Source of the DNA: an uncultured Opitutaceae bacterium | Lineage (GTDB): Bacteria; Verrucomicrobiota; Verrucomicrobiia; Opitutales; Opitutaceae | DNA length: 44,052 bases | Reading direction: 5' to 3' | Assembly: GCA_937902925.1 (NCBI GenBank) | Contig: CALFNN010000008.1 | Coordinates: 1 to 44,052, forward strand | Shown here: positions 14,869 through 24,063 of the stretch, piece by piece | How the letters are laid out: the number at the start of each line of letters is the position of its first letter | Position numbering within the stretch: the first letter of the stretch is position 1 | Program-made: the position numbers and the translations under genes | The notes under the pieces: model-generated | The model's input: the letters and a program-made list of their open reading frames with translations, nothing else | Told to the model about the DNA's origin: nothing | Database searches by the model: none

Positions 14869-15420
14869 ATGGCCAAGCAACTCACTGCGGACGACGCGAA
14901 ACAATCCCTCACCGCCCACGTCGAGGCGAAGGGCGTCGAGATTTATCTGAAATACGGCCCGCAGCTCGACTGGGGTGCGCTGCAGCGCCTGCTGGAGGAT
15001 CGCGTCTACGTGCGCTACCCCGTCGAGATCGCCTTTGCCGCGGAGCCGTTGCTCCCCGGCGAATTCGCGCAGCCCGTGGCGAAAGGCGAGAGTCCCGAGG
15101 ACGGTTTCACGATGTTCGTGCACCCGCTGTTCCAGGCGCAGCTCGACCTCTTGCCCGCCCTCGTCCTCTACCAGTTGGTCGCCGTGAATTACGGTGTGTT
15201 TGCCTCGTCCGACGACGCCGAGACCTTCGGCGCGGCTGCGCTCGGCCTCACGCGCGACGAATACTACGCGACGATCTGCGCCGCCGCCGACCAACTCGGC
15301 GCCGACGCCCCGACCGACATTACTGGCGCTCCGATGGAATACGAGCAAGTCGGCAACGGGTGCGGCAGCGGTGCCAATGGCGACGGATGTGGCGGCGGCT
15401 GCAGTTGCGGCGGGCACTGA
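14869..15420 (+). CDS. Uncharacterised protein with Gly/Cys-rich C-terminal tail
   Basis: I do not recognise this 183-residue protein. It has no signal peptide or membrane helix. The body is mixed alpha/beta (GVEIYLKYGPQLDWGALQRLL, then VYVRYPVEIAF and LTRDEYYATICAAAD). The C-terminus is a striking GCGSGANGDGCGGGCSCGGH tail with four Cys and a final His that could bind a metal or cluster. It begins 26 bp after the NrfD stop, just past the palindromic element, and is probably co-transcribed with the redox module. A role in maturation or metal handling for that complex is only a guess. Confidence 0.7.
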   Translation: MAKQLTADDAKQSLTAHVEAKGVEIYLKYGPQLDWGALQRLLEDRVYVRYPVEIAFAAEPLLPGEFAQPVAKGESPEDGFTMFVHPLFQAQLDLLPALVLYQLVAVNYGVFASSDDAETFGAAALGLTRDEYYATICAAADQLGADAPTDITGAPMEYEQVGNGCGSGANGDGCGGGCSCGGH

Positions 15421-15505
15421 TCGGCCCCTTTGCGCGCCTGCCACGCGTTTCACGCCTGCATGGACGGCGCAGCCATGACGCGGATGTGACGCGGGCGTCG
15501 CATCC

Positions 15506-15534
15506 GAGGTTGTCAACTATTGGTTGACAACCTC
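15506..15534. promoter_or_regulatory. Perfect 12-bp palindrome between convergent genes
   Basis: GAGGTTGTCAAC at 15506-15517 pairs exactly with GTTGACAACCTC at 15523-15534 around a 5-base centre. It is relatively AT-rich and sits in the gap between the Cys-tail gene and the DUF2339 gene, which face each other. It could be a bidirectional terminator, although no T-run follows on either strand, or a repressor operator. The TTGACA inside it also looks like a -35 box, but no gene starts near it. Confidence 0.45.
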
Positions 15535-15674
15535 CGCTCGACGGCGGTTGCCGGGATTTTCCGCGTGGAAACGCGCTCGATGCCGGCGAGGGCTCGCGCG
15601 GCTGGCGTTCACGATGGAGGCGGATCACGCCGGCGACGCGAGGCCGGCGCGCACGCTTTGACCCGGCCGCCCCG

Positions 15675-17339
15675 CTAAGCGGGTGGCGATGGAGCAACAA
15701 CGGTCGCGCGCTGCCGTTTCCGCAGCCGCGTGAACACGAGCGACACGATCAGGAGCACCGTGCCCAGCACGAGAAACGACAGCACGCGGAACACCGGCTC
15801 GAATTGCCGCGTGCCGAGCGTCACGAGGTAGAAAGTCGTCAGCAGCAGCGTGGCGTGGCCCATCCAGCGGTATTTCTGGTTCCGCACGATGAAGTTCATC
15901 ACGTAGTAGCCGACCGCCAGCCCGACCCAGGCCAGCGCGACGTGCCGCGACGGCACGAGGTGATAGAGCGCATACGGAAACACGACAAACGCGCTCAAGA
16001 GATAGGCGTTGCGCATCAGCCCCGTCTTCAGCTCCAGCCGTTCCTTTTGCCAGTTGAGGATCCGCGCGCTGACCAGCGCCACGATCCCGAAGCCGACACT
16101 GATGCCCGATTCCTTCTCCGCGACCACGATGTAGCCGAGCACGATGCCGAGGTAGATCAGGAAATTGGCGACCACGATGAAGCGGGACCGGAACCAGATC
16201 GCCGTCGTCACCACGATCACGCTCTGCAGCGAGAGCCAGACAAACACGTCGGGTGCGGCGGTCGCCTTGATGATCGCCATGCTCAGCGCCATGTAGCCGG
16301 TCATCGCGTAGAGAAACGTGGAAACATGGCTGCGCTCGCGGACCCAAAAGGCCACCGCCAGCCCGAGAAACACCAGCGACGCCGCCAGATGCGCCGGCGC
16401 GAAGATCGTTCCGTGGCGCGCCAGCGTGTGCAGAAAGAAGACGCCATAACCGAGGGCGCAGTTGAGCAGCGCGCTCGTGTTCGTGAGTCCGTCCTCGACG
16501 CGGTGGTCCCGTCGCAGCAACGGACCCGCCGCCAGGATCACCGCGACCACGAGGACGAACCCGGGTGCGACCGACGGCCCGGCGACAAACTGGAACGGCC
16601 GGCCGAGGAAAGGATCGTTACCGGCCCAGGCGAAATAAGTCGCGTAGCCGAGCGGGATGCCCGCGAGCGCGAGACCCGGCCAGTTGTTCTTGAGCGCGCC
16701 GGCGACGGCGAGCGCGGCCAGCACCACGACCGCCGGCAGCAGGAAACTCCCGGCGCCCACCGCCACCGCGGTCACATGGCCGAGGACGAGCGCGAGCCCG
16801 ACCAGCCACGGAGATTTGCGCCGGTAGGCGAGGACCAGGTTCAGTGCCACGACCGCCACGAGCGCGGCGCGGCCGATGAAAGTGTCCGTGGCCAGCACGT
16901 GCCGCGTGCCGAAGAAATACAGTCGCAGCGTCGCGAAATAGAAAAGCGCCATCGCGACGCCGCGCAGATGGCCGGACACGAGTTCGAAGGATTGCCGCCA
17001 CATCCGGGCCAGTGCGAAGAGCCCGATGGCCAGTGCGCCGCCGATCAACGAGGGCACGGCCGCCGGCAGGCTCGCATACGGCAGCGACATCATGAAGATG
17101 GCGCCGAGCGTGAGAACGGCGATGCCGACCTTCGCGAACCAGTTCTGGCCGACCTCGAATTCGAGTTCGTCCTCCGTGCGGCCCGCGACCGCCGTTAACT
17201 CGATTGGCGAGGCTGGGGCGGCATCGGGTTCCGTGGCGGCAAGGTTGACGCGGGCCTCGAGCCGGGCGACGCGCGCCTCGAGTTCCGCGATGTGGCGCAT
17301 CGCGGCATCCTCCCGGGGAGACTCGTTGGGCTCGTTCAT
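15675..17339 (-). CDS. DUF2339 family multi-spanning membrane protein
   Basis: A 554-residue protein. The N-terminal about 35 residues form a short coiled coil (MRHIAELEARVARLEARVN), followed by a linker and the motif ENWFAKVG-like GQNWFAKVGIAVLTLGAI near residue 70. More than a dozen hydrophobic helices then run to the C-terminus (LVLGTVLLIVSLVFTRLRKR). This coiled-coil plus W-F-A-K-V-G plus many-helix layout is typical of DUF2339, whose function is unknown. It is transcribed towards the redox module's last gene, from which it is separated by the palindrome at 15506-15534. No sign of truncation. Confidence 0.75.
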   Translation of the reverse strand: MNEPNESPREDAAMRHIAELEARVARLEARVNLAATEPDAAPASPIELTAVAGRTEDELEFEVGQNWFAKVGIAVLTLGAIFMMSLPYASLPAAVPSLIGGALAIGLFALARMWRQSFELVSGHLRGVAMALFYFATLRLYFFGTRHVLATDTFIGRAALVAVVALNLVLAYRRKSPWLVGLALVLGHVTAVAVGAGSFLLPAVVVLAALAVAGALKNNWPGLALAGIPLGYATYFAWAGNDPFLGRPFQFVAGPSVAPGFVLVVAVILAAGPLLRRDHRVEDGLTNTSALLNCALGYGVFFLHTLARHGTIFAPAHLAASLVFLGLAVAFWVRERSHVSTFLYAMTGYMALSMAIIKATAAPDVFVWLSLQSVIVVTTAIWFRSRFIVVANFLIYLGIVLGYIVVAEKESGISVGFGIVALVSARILNWQKERLELKTGLMRNAYLLSAFVVFPYALYHLVPSRHVALAWVGLAVGYYVMNFIVRNQKYRWMGHATLLLTTFYLVTLGTRQFEPVFRVLSFLVLGTVLLIVSLVFTRLRKRQRATVVAPSPPA

Positions 17340-17606
17340 CGGTCGGGGAGGAGGCGCAGGGGCTGGCGGGACGGGCGGGGACCTCGCTGGGCGGCGGGTC
17401 GGGGGAAGATTCGAGAGCGGGCGGCGAAAGCGAAAAAGTGGGCGCGGGGTGGCGCGGATTCCCCGTCAGTATCGTCCGGATCGCGCGCGCGAACTACCGT
17501 CCCGTTGGCCGAAACGCCGCATATTTTGTCCAACGAAACGCGCGGCTGCGCATCCGCTGCCACCAGGCAGCAGAGGTCGGAAGGATTGCGGGTCGAGCCC
17601 TGCCGT

Positions 17607-18971
17607 TTAGCCCGGGGTTGCGAGTTCACCGGCAGCCGCCAGCGAGGGTGTGGTGGCGCGCTGGGCCGCCTCCATCTCGTCGTGCACGTGGGCGCGCATG
17701 GCGTCGCGGTATTCGTTCACCGATTCGAAAAACTCCGACATCATCAGCATGAGCCAATACATGCCGCGCTCCGTGAGCCGCCAGCCCCGCGCGTCGCGCC
17801 GGGCGGCACCGAGCACCTCCAGCGTGCGCAGCTCGCCCCACAGCGTGCGGAAAAACTTCCGTCCGTGCCGCTGGAGCGCCCATTCGCGGTCAAGCCCGAG
17901 CCCGAACATCCGCACGAGGAGCGTGTAGCGCATCCGGTCGCCCGCACCGAGCCGGTGCCGCGCCACGATGCCCGTCAATCCTTGTGCGATCCGGCGCTCG
18001 TAGGATTGCAGCGAAAACGTCGTCGCATGCAGCGTGCCGTCGAGATAGCTGAACGCGCCGCTGCCGACGCCGACATAATTTTCCGCCGCCACGATGTATT
18101 CGTCGCCGCCGCCGCCGCGCCGCGTGAAGCACCACGCCGAGGTGGGGGCGAACGCGGGTTGCAGCCGCCGCTGGATCGCCTGGTAAAACGTGCGGAGCCG
18201 GCGCGGATCGGGCGCGCCCATCGTGTCGCGCATCCGGCGCAGCACCGTGGGCGAGGTCATCAACGGATAACAGGAAACTTGGTTCGCCCCGGTCGACTCG
18301 AAGATGTCGAGGTCGCGCTCCAGCGACGCCAGCGACTGGTGCGGCTGGTTGAAGATGAGGTCGACGTTCAGGGTGGGGAACAGCCCCGCCGCCGCGCGCA
18401 GGTGCGCCACGATCTCCTCGGCGCTGCCGTATTTCTCGTAGCGGTCCATCTCGCGCAGGAGTTGGTCGTCGAAGCTCTGCACCCCGACCGACAGCCGCGT
18501 GACGCCGGCGTCCCGCAGCGTGGTCATCACCGCCGGGCGCAAGTCCTTCGGGTTGGTCTCGACCGAGATTTCCCGCACGCCGAACAGCGAGCGCACGAGC
18601 CCGATCGTCGCCGCAAGTTCTTCCGGTTCGGTGGTCGGCGTGCCGCCGCCGAAGTAGACGCCGGAAAATTTATGGCCCGCCGCGTGGTAGAGTTGGATTT
18701 CCCGCCGCAGCGCCGCGAAGTAGCGCCGCGCCTGCTCGTGGCAGTGTTGCACGCGGTGAAACGAGCAGAACGGGCACAACACTTCGCAGAACGGGACGTG
18801 CACGTAAAGGTAGGCGCCGTCGTCCCGCGGCGCGGCCGGCACCGCGCCGTCCGCCTCCTCCATCCGCAGGAACCCACGGGTGCGGAACCGGAAGATCCGG
18901 ATGAGGAGCGAATCGATGAGCGGTGAATCGAACATGCGGGAAACGCCGGCTGGCGGTGGTTCCGCCTCCAT
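17607..18971 (-). CDS. HemW/HemN-like radical SAM protein (coproporphyrinogen oxidase family)
   Basis: A 454-residue protein with the radical SAM triad CEVLCPFCSF (CX3CX2C) near residue 63, preceded by the family motif YLYVHVPFC. GVYFGGGTPTTEP near 105, VETNPKDL, RLSVGVQSFDD and VDLIFNQPHQS follow, which is the HemW/HemN order. The C-terminal third is longer than in HemW and diverges. HemW-type proteins bind heme and act as heme chaperones or, in other branches, decarboxylate coproporphyrinogen or open the heme ring; which applies here is not decidable by eye. A heme-related function fits a locus with about 45 heme sites. The start could also be the ATG at 18935 (MFDSPLIDSLL). About 270 bases of apparently empty DNA separate it from the DUF2339 gene. 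Confidence 0.8.
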   Translation of the reverse strand: MEAEPPPAGVSRMFDSPLIDSLLIRIFRFRTRGFLRMEEADGAVPAAPRDDGAYLYVHVPFCEVLCPFCSFHRVQHCHEQARRYFAALRREIQLYHAAGHKFSGVYFGGGTPTTEPEELAATIGLVRSLFGVREISVETNPKDLRPAVMTTLRDAGVTRLSVGVQSFDDQLLREMDRYEKYGSAEEIVAHLRAAAGLFPTLNVDLIFNQPHQSLASLERDLDIFESTGANQVSCYPLMTSPTVLRRMRDTMGAPDPRRLRTFYQAIQRRLQPAFAPTSAWCFTRRGGGGDEYIVAAENYVGVGSGAFSYLDGTLHATTFSLQSYERRIAQGLTGIVARHRLGAGDRMRYTLLVRMFGLGLDREWALQRHGRKFFRTLWGELRTLEVLGAARRDARGWRLTERGMYWLMLMMSEFFESVNEYRDAMRAHVHDEMEAAQRATTPSLAAAGELATPG

Positions 18972-19146
18972 TGTCGGCCAAAGCCGGCCGGACCACTACC
19001 GGCTCATTGCCCGATGCTCCGCATTTGTTGTCCACTCGTCAGATTTTGCATCGCCCCGGGCAAGAAGTGCCGCGGATTCGTCAACGGATGCGAAGACGCC
19101 CCCTCGGGTGGGGCTATGATGGCACTTGGCGAAACCGCCACTTCCG

Positions 19147-21393
19147 ATGCCAGCTCCCGAAATCAGTCCCGCCGATCCGCGTTCGGTCCTCCCGGTCCGG
19201 CGCGTCTGCCGGATGGTTGCGCTGTGGTGCGCCGTATCGCTGGGGCTCGCCGCCCGGGCCGCCGAACCGGCCAAGCCCGCCGCGCCCGCGCCAAATTCCA
19301 GCGCGAGCTGTCTCGAGTGCCACAGCGACCACGACCTCTCGATGCGCAAGGGCGGCCAGAAGGTCGCACTCTTCGTCGACGCCGCCGTCGGGGCGAAATC
19401 CGTCCACGCCTCGCTCGAATGCACCGACTGCCACGAGAAATTCGACGGCGACAGCGTGCCGCACCGGTCGCCAATGGTCGCAGTGGATTGCGTCACCTGC
19501 CACGAGGACACGGCGAAGAAGCACGCCTTTCACCCGCGGATCGCGCAGAGCCCGATGCCGGCGGGTCCCGATACCTCCTGCGTGACGTGCCACGGGAAAC
19601 ACGACATCGCCCGCGTGAAGAGCGCGGCCTTCGCCTTCAACGACGGCCCGCAGGCCGACTCGTGCGGCCAGTGTCATCAGGCGGCGCGCGATCATTTCAA
19701 GGCCTCGGCTCACGGGCGCGCGTTCGCGGCGAAGGAGGCCAACGCTCCCGACTGTCTCACGTGTCACCGTCAGCCGATCGTGGCAACGGCGCCTGCGACG
19801 CTCACGCTCGACCAGAAGATGGCGCAGACGAAGCAGTGTGAATCCTGCCACGTCGGGAAGGAAAACGTCGCGGGCCAGGCGCTGCGCGGCGTGAAATTCG
19901 TCGCGGCATTCGACCAGAGCGTGCACGGCGCGGCCTTGCACGCCGGCAAGGTCGCCGCCGCGAATTGTGTCGACTGCCATGGCGCGCACGAGATGAACCG
20001 CGCGATGGCTGCCAGCGCGAAGATGAACAAGCTCCACGTCGCCGAGACTTGTGCGAAGTGCCACGAGAAGCAGGCCGCGGAGTTCGGCGGGAGCGTGCAT
20101 GCGGCCGCGTTGCGCAGGGGCAACGTCGATTCGGCCGCCTGCACCGATTGCCACGGCGAGCACGACATTCTCAAGCACACCGACCCGGCGTCGCCCGTGA
20201 GCGCAAAGAACGTCGCCCAGCAGGTCTGCGCCAACTGCCACGCCTCGCTCCGGCTGACGCAGAAATACGGGCTGCCCTCGCAGTCGTTCCAGACTTTTTC
20301 CGATAGTTACCACGGACTCGCGGTGCGCGGCGGCGCGGTGGAGGTGGTCAACTGCGCGAGCTGCCACAGCTCGCACGCCATCAAGTCGCAGACCGACCCG
20401 ACCTCCACGATCAACCCGGCGCACCTCGCGCAGACGTGCGGCCAGTGCCACCCGGGCGCCAACACCCGCTTCGCCGTCGGCAAGGTTCACGTCAGCCCCG
20501 AGGCGGCGCACGGTGCTGCCAGCAGCCCGGTCCTCTATCTCATCTCGAGCCTCTACGTCATCCTCATCGTCCTCGTGGTGGGCGGGATGATGGCGCACAA
20601 CGCACTCGATCTCCTGAAGAAAATCCGCCGCAAGCTCGCGATCCAGCAAGGCCTGATCGAACCCGAGCACGTCGCGCATCGCCTCTACCTGCGAATGACG
20701 GTGCACGAGCGCTGGCAGCACGCGGTGCTCGTGGTCAGCTTCACGCTGCTCGTCGTCACGGGCTTCATGCTGCGTTATCCCGAGGCGTGGTGGGTCGTGG
20801 GCATCCGCAACCTGAGCTCGCGCGCCTTCGAGTGGCGGAGCTGGATTCACCGCGGCGCCGGCGTGGTGATGCTCGCCTCCGGCCTCTGGCATTTCTGCTA
20901 TCTCGCCTTCACGGCGGCGGGCCGCTCGCTGTTCCGCGACATCCTGCCGCGGTGGCGCGATGCCACCGACCCGCTCGCCGTGATGAAATACAACCTTGGG
21001 CTCGCGCCCACGAAGCCGCGCTTTGGCCGCTTCTGCTACATCGAGAAGGCGGAATACTGGGCGATGATGTGGGGCACGTTCCTGATGGGGCTCACCGGCT
21101 TCATGCTCTGGTTCGACAACACCTCGATCGGCCTCTTCACCAAGCTGGGCTTCGACATCGCGCGCACGGTGCACTTCTACGAGGCGATTCTCGCGACGCT
21201 CGCGATCGTTGTCTGGCATTTCTATTTCGTCATCTTCAACCCCGACATCTATCCGATGAACCTCGCCTGGCTGACCGGCCGGATGTCGGAGGAGGAACTG
21301 CTGGAAGAACACCCGCTCCAACTCGAGCAACTCAAGGCCGGGGAGAAGGCGGCGAAACCCCGCCCCCCGCCGGAGCCGCCACCGCCGGCTTGA
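19147..21393 (+). CDS. CbcL-like fusion: 13-heme cytochrome c plus b-type membrane cytochrome
   Basis: From the ATG at 19147 the protein is 748 aa (a TTG at 19126 is also possible). A signal peptide (MVALWCAVSLGLAARAAE) precedes thirteen CXXCH motifs: CLECH, CTDCH, CVTCH twice, CGQCH, CLTCH, CESCH, CVDCH, CAKCH, CTDCH, CANCH, CASCH, CGQCH. After about residue 465 there is a membrane helix (PVLYLISSLYVILIVLVVGG) and then a four-helix b-type cytochrome domain of the HydC/FdnI kind with His ligands (VHERWQHAVLVVSF, IHRGAGVVMLASGLWHF, VHFYEAILATLAIVVWHFYF). Fusions of this type, such as Geobacter CbcL, oxidise menaquinol and pass electrons to periplasmic cytochromes. A paralogue with eleven hemes is at 29575-31779. 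The C-terminal tail is proline-rich. Confidence 0.9.
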   Translation: MPAPEISPADPRSVLPVRRVCRMVALWCAVSLGLAARAAEPAKPAAPAPNSSASCLECHSDHDLSMRKGGQKVALFVDAAVGAKSVHASLECTDCHEKFDGDSVPHRSPMVAVDCVTCHEDTAKKHAFHPRIAQSPMPAGPDTSCVTCHGKHDIARVKSAAFAFNDGPQADSCGQCHQAARDHFKASAHGRAFAAKEANAPDCLTCHRQPIVATAPATLTLDQKMAQTKQCESCHVGKENVAGQALRGVKFVAAFDQSVHGAALHAGKVAAANCVDCHGAHEMNRAMAASAKMNKLHVAETCAKCHEKQAAEFGGSVHAAALRRGNVDSAACTDCHGEHDILKHTDPASPVSAKNVAQQVCANCHASLRLTQKYGLPSQSFQTFSDSYHGLAVRGGAVEVVNCASCHSSHAIKSQTDPTSTINPAHLAQTCGQCHPGANTRFAVGKVHVSPEAAHGAASSPVLYLISSLYVILIVLVVGGMMAHNALDLLKKIRRKLAIQQGLIEPEHVAHRLYLRMTVHERWQHAVLVVSFTLLVVTGFMLRYPEAWWVVGIRNLSSRAFEWRSWIHRGAGVVMLASGLWHFCYLAFTAAGRSLFRDILPRWRDATDPLAVMKYNLGLAPTKPRFGRFCYIEKAEYWAMMWGTFLMGLTGFMLWFDNTSIGLFTKLGFDIARTVHFYEAILATLAIVVWHFYFVIFNPDIYPMNLAWLTGRMSEEELLEEHPLQLEQLKAGEKAAKPRPPPEPPPPA

Positions 21394-21460
21394 GCCGGCG
21401 CGGATGGTGGCGCGGCTTATTGATTTGCCGCGTCAGCGGCGGCCGGCTGAGAGTCGCCGC

Positions 21461-21979
21461 ATGAACCCCCGCCTCGCCGTCCTGCTGGCTTGCGTCGTGA
21501 TCGTTCCGTCGTTCGCCGGGGAGCCGGCGAAAAACGCCGCGCCGCCGGGGAAGACGGTCGTCGCAACCCTGCCGGCCTCCGCGGCGGTGCTGACGGCGCC
21601 ACTCGGGTTGAAAGACGGCGCGATCGGCCAGCCGGAGCAGACGGAGCTGCCGGCCGGAGGCAAGGCCGTGTTCGCCTTCACGGTCGCCAAGGCCGGCGCC
21701 TATGTGGTTCACGCGGTGGTGAACGCGCCCGGCGAGGACGCGAATTCGTTTTACGTGAACATCGACGCCGACCCGAAGGATCCGCTGATGGTCTGGGATT
21801 TCGACGTGACCAACGGATTCGAGGAGCGGACCGTGAGCTGGCGGGGCAACGGTTCGCCCGAGAAGGATGAGATCGCCCCGAAGGTCTTCCAGCTCACCGC
21901 CGGCGCGCACCGGCTCATCGTCGTGGGCCGCGAGCCGGCGCAGTTGAAGAGCGTCGCCATCGTCGCCGGCAGTAACTGA
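21461..21979 (+). CDS. Exported protein with a carbohydrate-binding-like beta-sandwich
   Basis: From the ATG at 21461 the protein is 172 aa with a clear signal peptide (LAVLLACVVIVPSFAGE). The mature part has alternating strands such as AVFAFTVAKAGAYVVHAVVNAP, NSFYVNIDADP and FQLTAGAHRLIVVGREP. This resembles CBM6/CBM35-like modules that appear in many Verrucomicrobial exported proteins. It follows the 13-heme cytochrome gene by 67 bp and may be co-transcribed; its link to electron transfer is unclear. Family assignment is by general pattern only. Confidence 0.6.
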   Translation: MNPRLAVLLACVVIVPSFAGEPAKNAAPPGKTVVATLPASAAVLTAPLGLKDGAIGQPEQTELPAGGKAVFAFTVAKAGAYVVHAVVNAPGEDANSFYVNIDADPKDPLMVWDFDVTNGFEERTVSWRGNGSPEKDEIAPKVFQLTAGAHRLIVVGREPAQLKSVAIVAGSN

Positions 21980-22106
21980 GGATGCACGACCAATTCAGGC
22001 GCGTTCCGCCGCCGGCCGACTTTTTGCCGATGCCTGTAACTTCTGGGCGGGTGGCCGTGTATGACGGGAACCAATCCAGGATGGAGCCCACTTTCTCCGA
22101 ATCACC

Positions 22107-23081
22107 TTGAACGCCCCCGCCACGGCAGCGCCGCTTGTTCCCCCGGCCCCGCGGTCCGCCGGGAATTTCGTCATTGAGGCCCACGGCCTGACCAAGGTTT
22201 ACGGCGCGCAGCGCGCGTTGTCCAATGTCAGCGTCCAGGTTCCGCCCGGCACCATCGGGCTCCTCGGGCCCAACGGCGCGGGCAAGAGCACGTTCATCAA
22301 GTGCCTGCTCAACCTCGAGACGCCCACCGCCGGCACCGCGCAGGTGCTCGGCGTCGACATCCGCGCCCGCAACCGCGCCTCGCGTGAAAAAGTGGGCTAC
22401 AGCCCCGAGCAGGACTGCCACATCGCGGGCATGGCGGGCTGCGAATACGTCACCTACTGCGGCCAGCTCGCCGGCATGCCGTTCCGGAAGGCGCGCCAGC
22501 GCACGCACGAGATCCTCGACCTTGTCGGCATGGGCCAGGAGCGCTACCGGCTCGTCGACACCTACTCGACCGGCATGAAGCAGCGCGTGAAACTCGCGCA
22601 GGCTCTCGTGCACGACCCGGAGATCGTCTTCCTCGACGAGCCGACCAACGGCCTCGATCCCTCCGGCCGCGAACACATCTTGCAACTCGTCGGCTCGCTC
22701 TGGCGCGACCTCGGCATCAGCGTCGTGATGTGCTCGCACCTGCTGCGGGACATCGAGCGCGTGTGCGACCGCGTGATGATCATCGGCCACGGCCGGTTGC
22801 TCGAGCACGACAGCATCGTGGGCTTGAAAAGCCGCCACCGCCGCATCGTCGAGATCGCGCCGGCGGGCGAGACGGAGCGGTTCCAGGCGGCGCTGACGGG
22901 AGCGGGCCGGACCGTGGTGAAGCTCTCCAACGGCAAGCTCCGCGTCGAATCCGCGAGCGACTCGATCGAGTGGGTGCTCGAGCTGATGCGCGACCAGCAC
23001 CTGCCGCCCGCCGAGATCGTCGCGAACCCCGACGCCCTGCACGAGTTGTTCATCCAATCGATCGCCGCCGACCATGGATAA
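22107..23081 (+). CDS. ABC transporter ATP-binding protein
   Basis: A 324-residue nucleotide-binding subunit. Walker A is GPNGAGKS near residue 55, the Q-loop region is GYSPEQD, the signature is the degenerate YSTGMKQRVKLAQ near residue 155, Walker B is IVFLDEPTNGLDP, and the switch His lies in VVMCSHLL. A C-terminal extension of about 90 residues is typical of the NosF/CcmA-like exporter ATPases. The frame opens with TTG; no ATG is available before the conserved start of the domain. The stop overlaps the permease start by 8 bp, so it is the first of a four-gene operon of two ATPase/permease pairs. Substrate unknown. Confidence 0.9.
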   Translation: MNAPATAAPLVPPAPRSAGNFVIEAHGLTKVYGAQRALSNVSVQVPPGTIGLLGPNGAGKSTFIKCLLNLETPTAGTAQVLGVDIRARNRASREKVGYSPEQDCHIAGMAGCEYVTYCGQLAGMPFRKARQRTHEILDLVGMGQERYRLVDTYSTGMKQRVKLAQALVHDPEIVFLDEPTNGLDPSGREHILQLVGSLWRDLGISVVMCSHLLRDIERVCDRVMIIGHGRLLEHDSIVGLKSRHRRIVEIAPAGETERFQAALTGAGRTVVKLSNGKLRVESASDSIEWVLELMRDQHLPPAEIVANPDALHELFIQSIAADHG

Positions 23082-24063
23082 CACCGTCGATCTCAGCCGG
23101 TGGCGCGACGTGCCGCGCGGCGTCACCTACCGCCGGTGGACGATCGTCGTCGCGGGGCTGCGCAGCTTGTTTCGCATTCGGTTTTTCAAGGCCGTCCTGA
23201 TCGTCGCGTGGGTGGGCGGTGCGCTGATCGCCGGCGCGGGGTTTGTCTTCAGCCAGTCGCTCGCGAGCGGCGGCTGGCTCGAAACACTGGCCCAGCACAC
23301 CAGCGCGCGCGCCGAGGCGTTGTTCACGGTGCTGGCGGGCCTGATGGCGATTTATCCCGACATCGTCGTGCGCACCTTCTTCACGTTTGTTTTCTGGGTG
23401 CACTCGTTCCTCGGGTTGTGGTTCAGCCTCCTCGCGCTCACGGTCCTCGTGCCCCAGCTCATCACGCGCGATCGCGCCAGCAACGCCCTGATCGTCTACC
23501 TCGCGCGGCCGCTCACCTCGGTGGATTACCTGCTCGGCAAGCTCGGCATCATCGTCGGCGTCCTGCTGCTCGTGTGGACCGGTCCGCTGCTGTTCGGCTG
23601 GCTGCTCAGCATGTTGTTCGCGACCGATCGCGACTTCATCGTCTATTCGCTGTCGCCGCTGGTGCGCGCGCTGCTGTTCAACGCCGTCGCGATGGTCGCG
23701 CTCGCGGCGATCGCGCTCGGCGTGTCGGCCCTTGGCCGCCGGCCGCAGCTCACCACGGTGGTGTGGATGAGCCTGTGGCTCCTGTTTGGCGTCATCGCCG
23801 CGCAACCGCGCGCGGCGGTCTGGCTCCAACGCCTGAGCTACACGCAGGATCTGGGCGAGGTGCGGCAGGAGGTCTTCCGCCTCGACGCCGCCCTCACGGA
23901 TGCGGCGACCAATCTTCCGATCCTCAACCAGCAGTTCGTCACCAACCTGACCAGCGCCGGAAAAAAGGCCGAGGCGACCGATTTCAACGGCGCGCTGGCG
24001 GCTCTCGGCGTTTTCGTCGTGGCCTCGTCGCTGGTGTTTTTCCGCAAGCTCCGACCCGAATGA
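23074..24063 (+). CDS. ABC transporter permease (ABC-2/NosY-like)
   Basis: The 329-residue membrane protein has about six to seven helices (AVLIVAWVGGALIAGAGFVF, WFSLLALTVLVPQLI, LGIIVGVLLLVWTGPLLFGWLL, AMVALAAIALGVSALG). The cytoplasmic motif ITRDRASNALIVYLARPLT is characteristic of ABC-2 type permeases that pair with NosF-like ATPases. A periplasmic segment lies before the last helix. It overlaps the upstream ATPase gene by 8 bp and the downstream ATPase gene by the 4-base ATGA. Transported substrate not evident. Confidence 0.85.
   Translation: MDNTVDLSRWRDVPRGVTYRRWTIVVAGLRSLFRIRFFKAVLIVAWVGGALIAGAGFVFSQSLASGGWLETLAQHTSARAEALFTVLAGLMAIYPDIVVRTFFTFVFWVHSFLGLWFSLLALTVLVPQLITRDRASNALIVYLARPLTSVDYLLGKLGIIVGVLLLVWTGPLLFGWLLSMLFATDRDFIVYSLSPLVRALLFNAVAMVALAAIALGVSALGRRPQLTTVVWMSLWLLFGVIAAQPRAAVWLQRLSYTQDLGEVRQEVFRLDAALTDAATNLPILNQQFVTNLTSAGKKAEATDFNGALAALGVFVVASSLVFFRKLRPE

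Noticed and set aside
15506-15534. Biotin-operator-like reading of the TTGTCAAC/GTTGACAA palindrome
   Set aside because: The spacing is much shorter than in BirA sites and no biotin gene lies on either side.
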